In this document: piece after piece, positions 63,579 through 64,000 of the stretch
How positions within the stretch are numbered: position 1 is the stretch's first letter
Layout of the letters: each line of letters starts with the position of its first letter
From: JBBRBB01 sp963830175
Lineage (GTDB): Bacteria > Bacteroidota > Bacteroidia > Chitinophagales > Chitinophagaceae
DNA: 64,000 nt
Direction of reading: 5' to 3'
Assembly: GCA_963830175.1 (NCBI GenBank)
Contig: CAWHKV010000002.1
Location: 124,001-188,000, forward strand
Program-made: the position numbers and the translations under genes
The notes under the pieces: generated by a model
Seen by the model: the letters and a program-made list of their open reading frames with translations, nothing else
Told to the model about the DNA's origin: nothing
The model's database searches: none

Positions 63579-64000
63579 ATGAAAGGGATCATTGGAAAAA
63601 AGATCGGGATGACCAGCATCTTCTCTGCCGACGGCAGGCAAACTGCCTGTACCATTATTGAGGCAGGACCCTGTGTTATAAGCCAGGTAAAGACCAAAGA
63701 AACCGACGGCTACTCCGCCGTTCAGATCGCCTTTGGCGATAAGACAGAAAAGCATACTACGAATGCTGCAAAAAATCACTTCGCTAAGGCTAATACTTCA
63801 GCCAAGAGTTATATAAAAGAATTCAGGGATTATTCATTAGAAAAGAGTTTAGGTGATACCATTACTGTAGATATTTTTAGTGAAGGTGAAACCGTAAATG
63901 TTGTTGGCACCACCAAAGGAAAGGGTTTCCAGGGTGTTGTTAAAAGACACGGATTTAGTGGTGTTGGCGGACAAAGTCATGGTCAGCACGACAGAAGCCG
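63579..64000 (+). CDS. rplC: 50S ribosomal protein L3, 3' end outside window
   Basis: The frame is open from the ATG at 63579 to the right edge (140 codons plus 2 nt of about 205). It reads MKGIIGKKIGMTSIFS, later TTKGKGFQGVVKRHGFSG and VGGQSHGQHDRS, which are L3 signatures including the loop near the peptidyl-transferase centre. L3 is an early-assembly 50S protein. The preceding spacer may control it and the genes beyond. Confidence 0.96.
   Translation, partial: MKGIIGKKIGMTSIFSADGRQTACTIIEAGPCVISQVKTKETDGYSAVQIAFGDKTEKHTTNAAKNHFAKANTSAKSYIKEFRDYSLEKSLGDTITVDIFSEGETVNVVGTTKGKGFQGVVKRHGFSGVGGQSHGQHDRS

Noticed and set aside
1..64000. CRISPR arrays, tRNA, rRNA, transposases, prophage
   Set aside because: No regular repeat arrays, cloverleaf-like sequences or recognisable mobile-element proteins were seen.

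Overview
The window comes from a member of the Bacteroidota, most likely Chitinophagales (Chitinophagaceae-like). The evidence is a set of T9SS/gliding genes (gldB, gldC, gldJ, porV and a T9SS sorting domain), a SusC/SusD pair, lineage-restricted families (DUF6089, DUF4292, DUF420, DUF4105), the block CBS-BamA-like-nadK-DUF6089-uppS-bamA-ompH-ompH-murI, promoters with the Bacteroidota -7 element TAnnTTTG, and almost no Shine-Dalgarno sequences. The taxonomic placement is inference; no rRNA gene is present.

Layout. 1-9 kb: a large PKD-domain surface protein running off the left edge, a hydrolase, a DUF4105 membrane protein, a CvpA-CAP fusion, recO, a lipoprotein formylglycine-generating-enzyme homologue and a half-length carB. 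9-18 kb: late genes of a cytochrome c oxidase locus (two subunit III genes, subunit IV, SCO, DUF420), then galK, a cupredoxin, an acyltransferase, an esterase and ctaB. 17.9-19 kb: an unusual stand-alone mini-gene (perfect Shine-Dalgarno, 15-codon ORF, terminator), then yidD-rnpA-rpmH, with rpmH apparently frameshifted. 19-31.5 kb: the envelope block murI to CBS, then a hydrolase, CvpA, yqeY-like and gldC. 31.6-43.5 kb: a SusC/SusD-led cluster on the minus strand with a LamG lipoprotein, a heptaheme cytochrome c, an FG-GAP/ASPIC-UnbV protein and a PF10091 (GH144-like) glycoside hydrolase. 43.9-46.6 kb: paaABCD for phenylacetyl-CoA epoxidation with a palindrome at its promoter. 46.6-63 kb: mostly housekeeping genes (icd, antiporter, SUI1, nadC, ispF, dut, EnvC, apaG, nadE, USP, thiolase) mixed with gldJ, porV and gldB. 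63-64 kb: start of the S10 ribosomal protein operon, with a long structured spacer between rpsJ and rplC.

The genes suggest an aerobic, probably gliding heterotroph that secretes through T9SS, takes up glycans through SusCD and can degrade aromatic compounds through phenylacetate. Three genes (rpmH, susC, paaA) each carry what looks like one extra base. Sequencing or assembly error is a serious possibility because rpmH is normally essential.

The best candidates for undescribed biology are the mini-gene at 17.94-18.09 kb and the rpsJ-rplC leader with mutually exclusive helices. No tRNA, rRNA, CRISPR array, transposase or phage gene was recognised.
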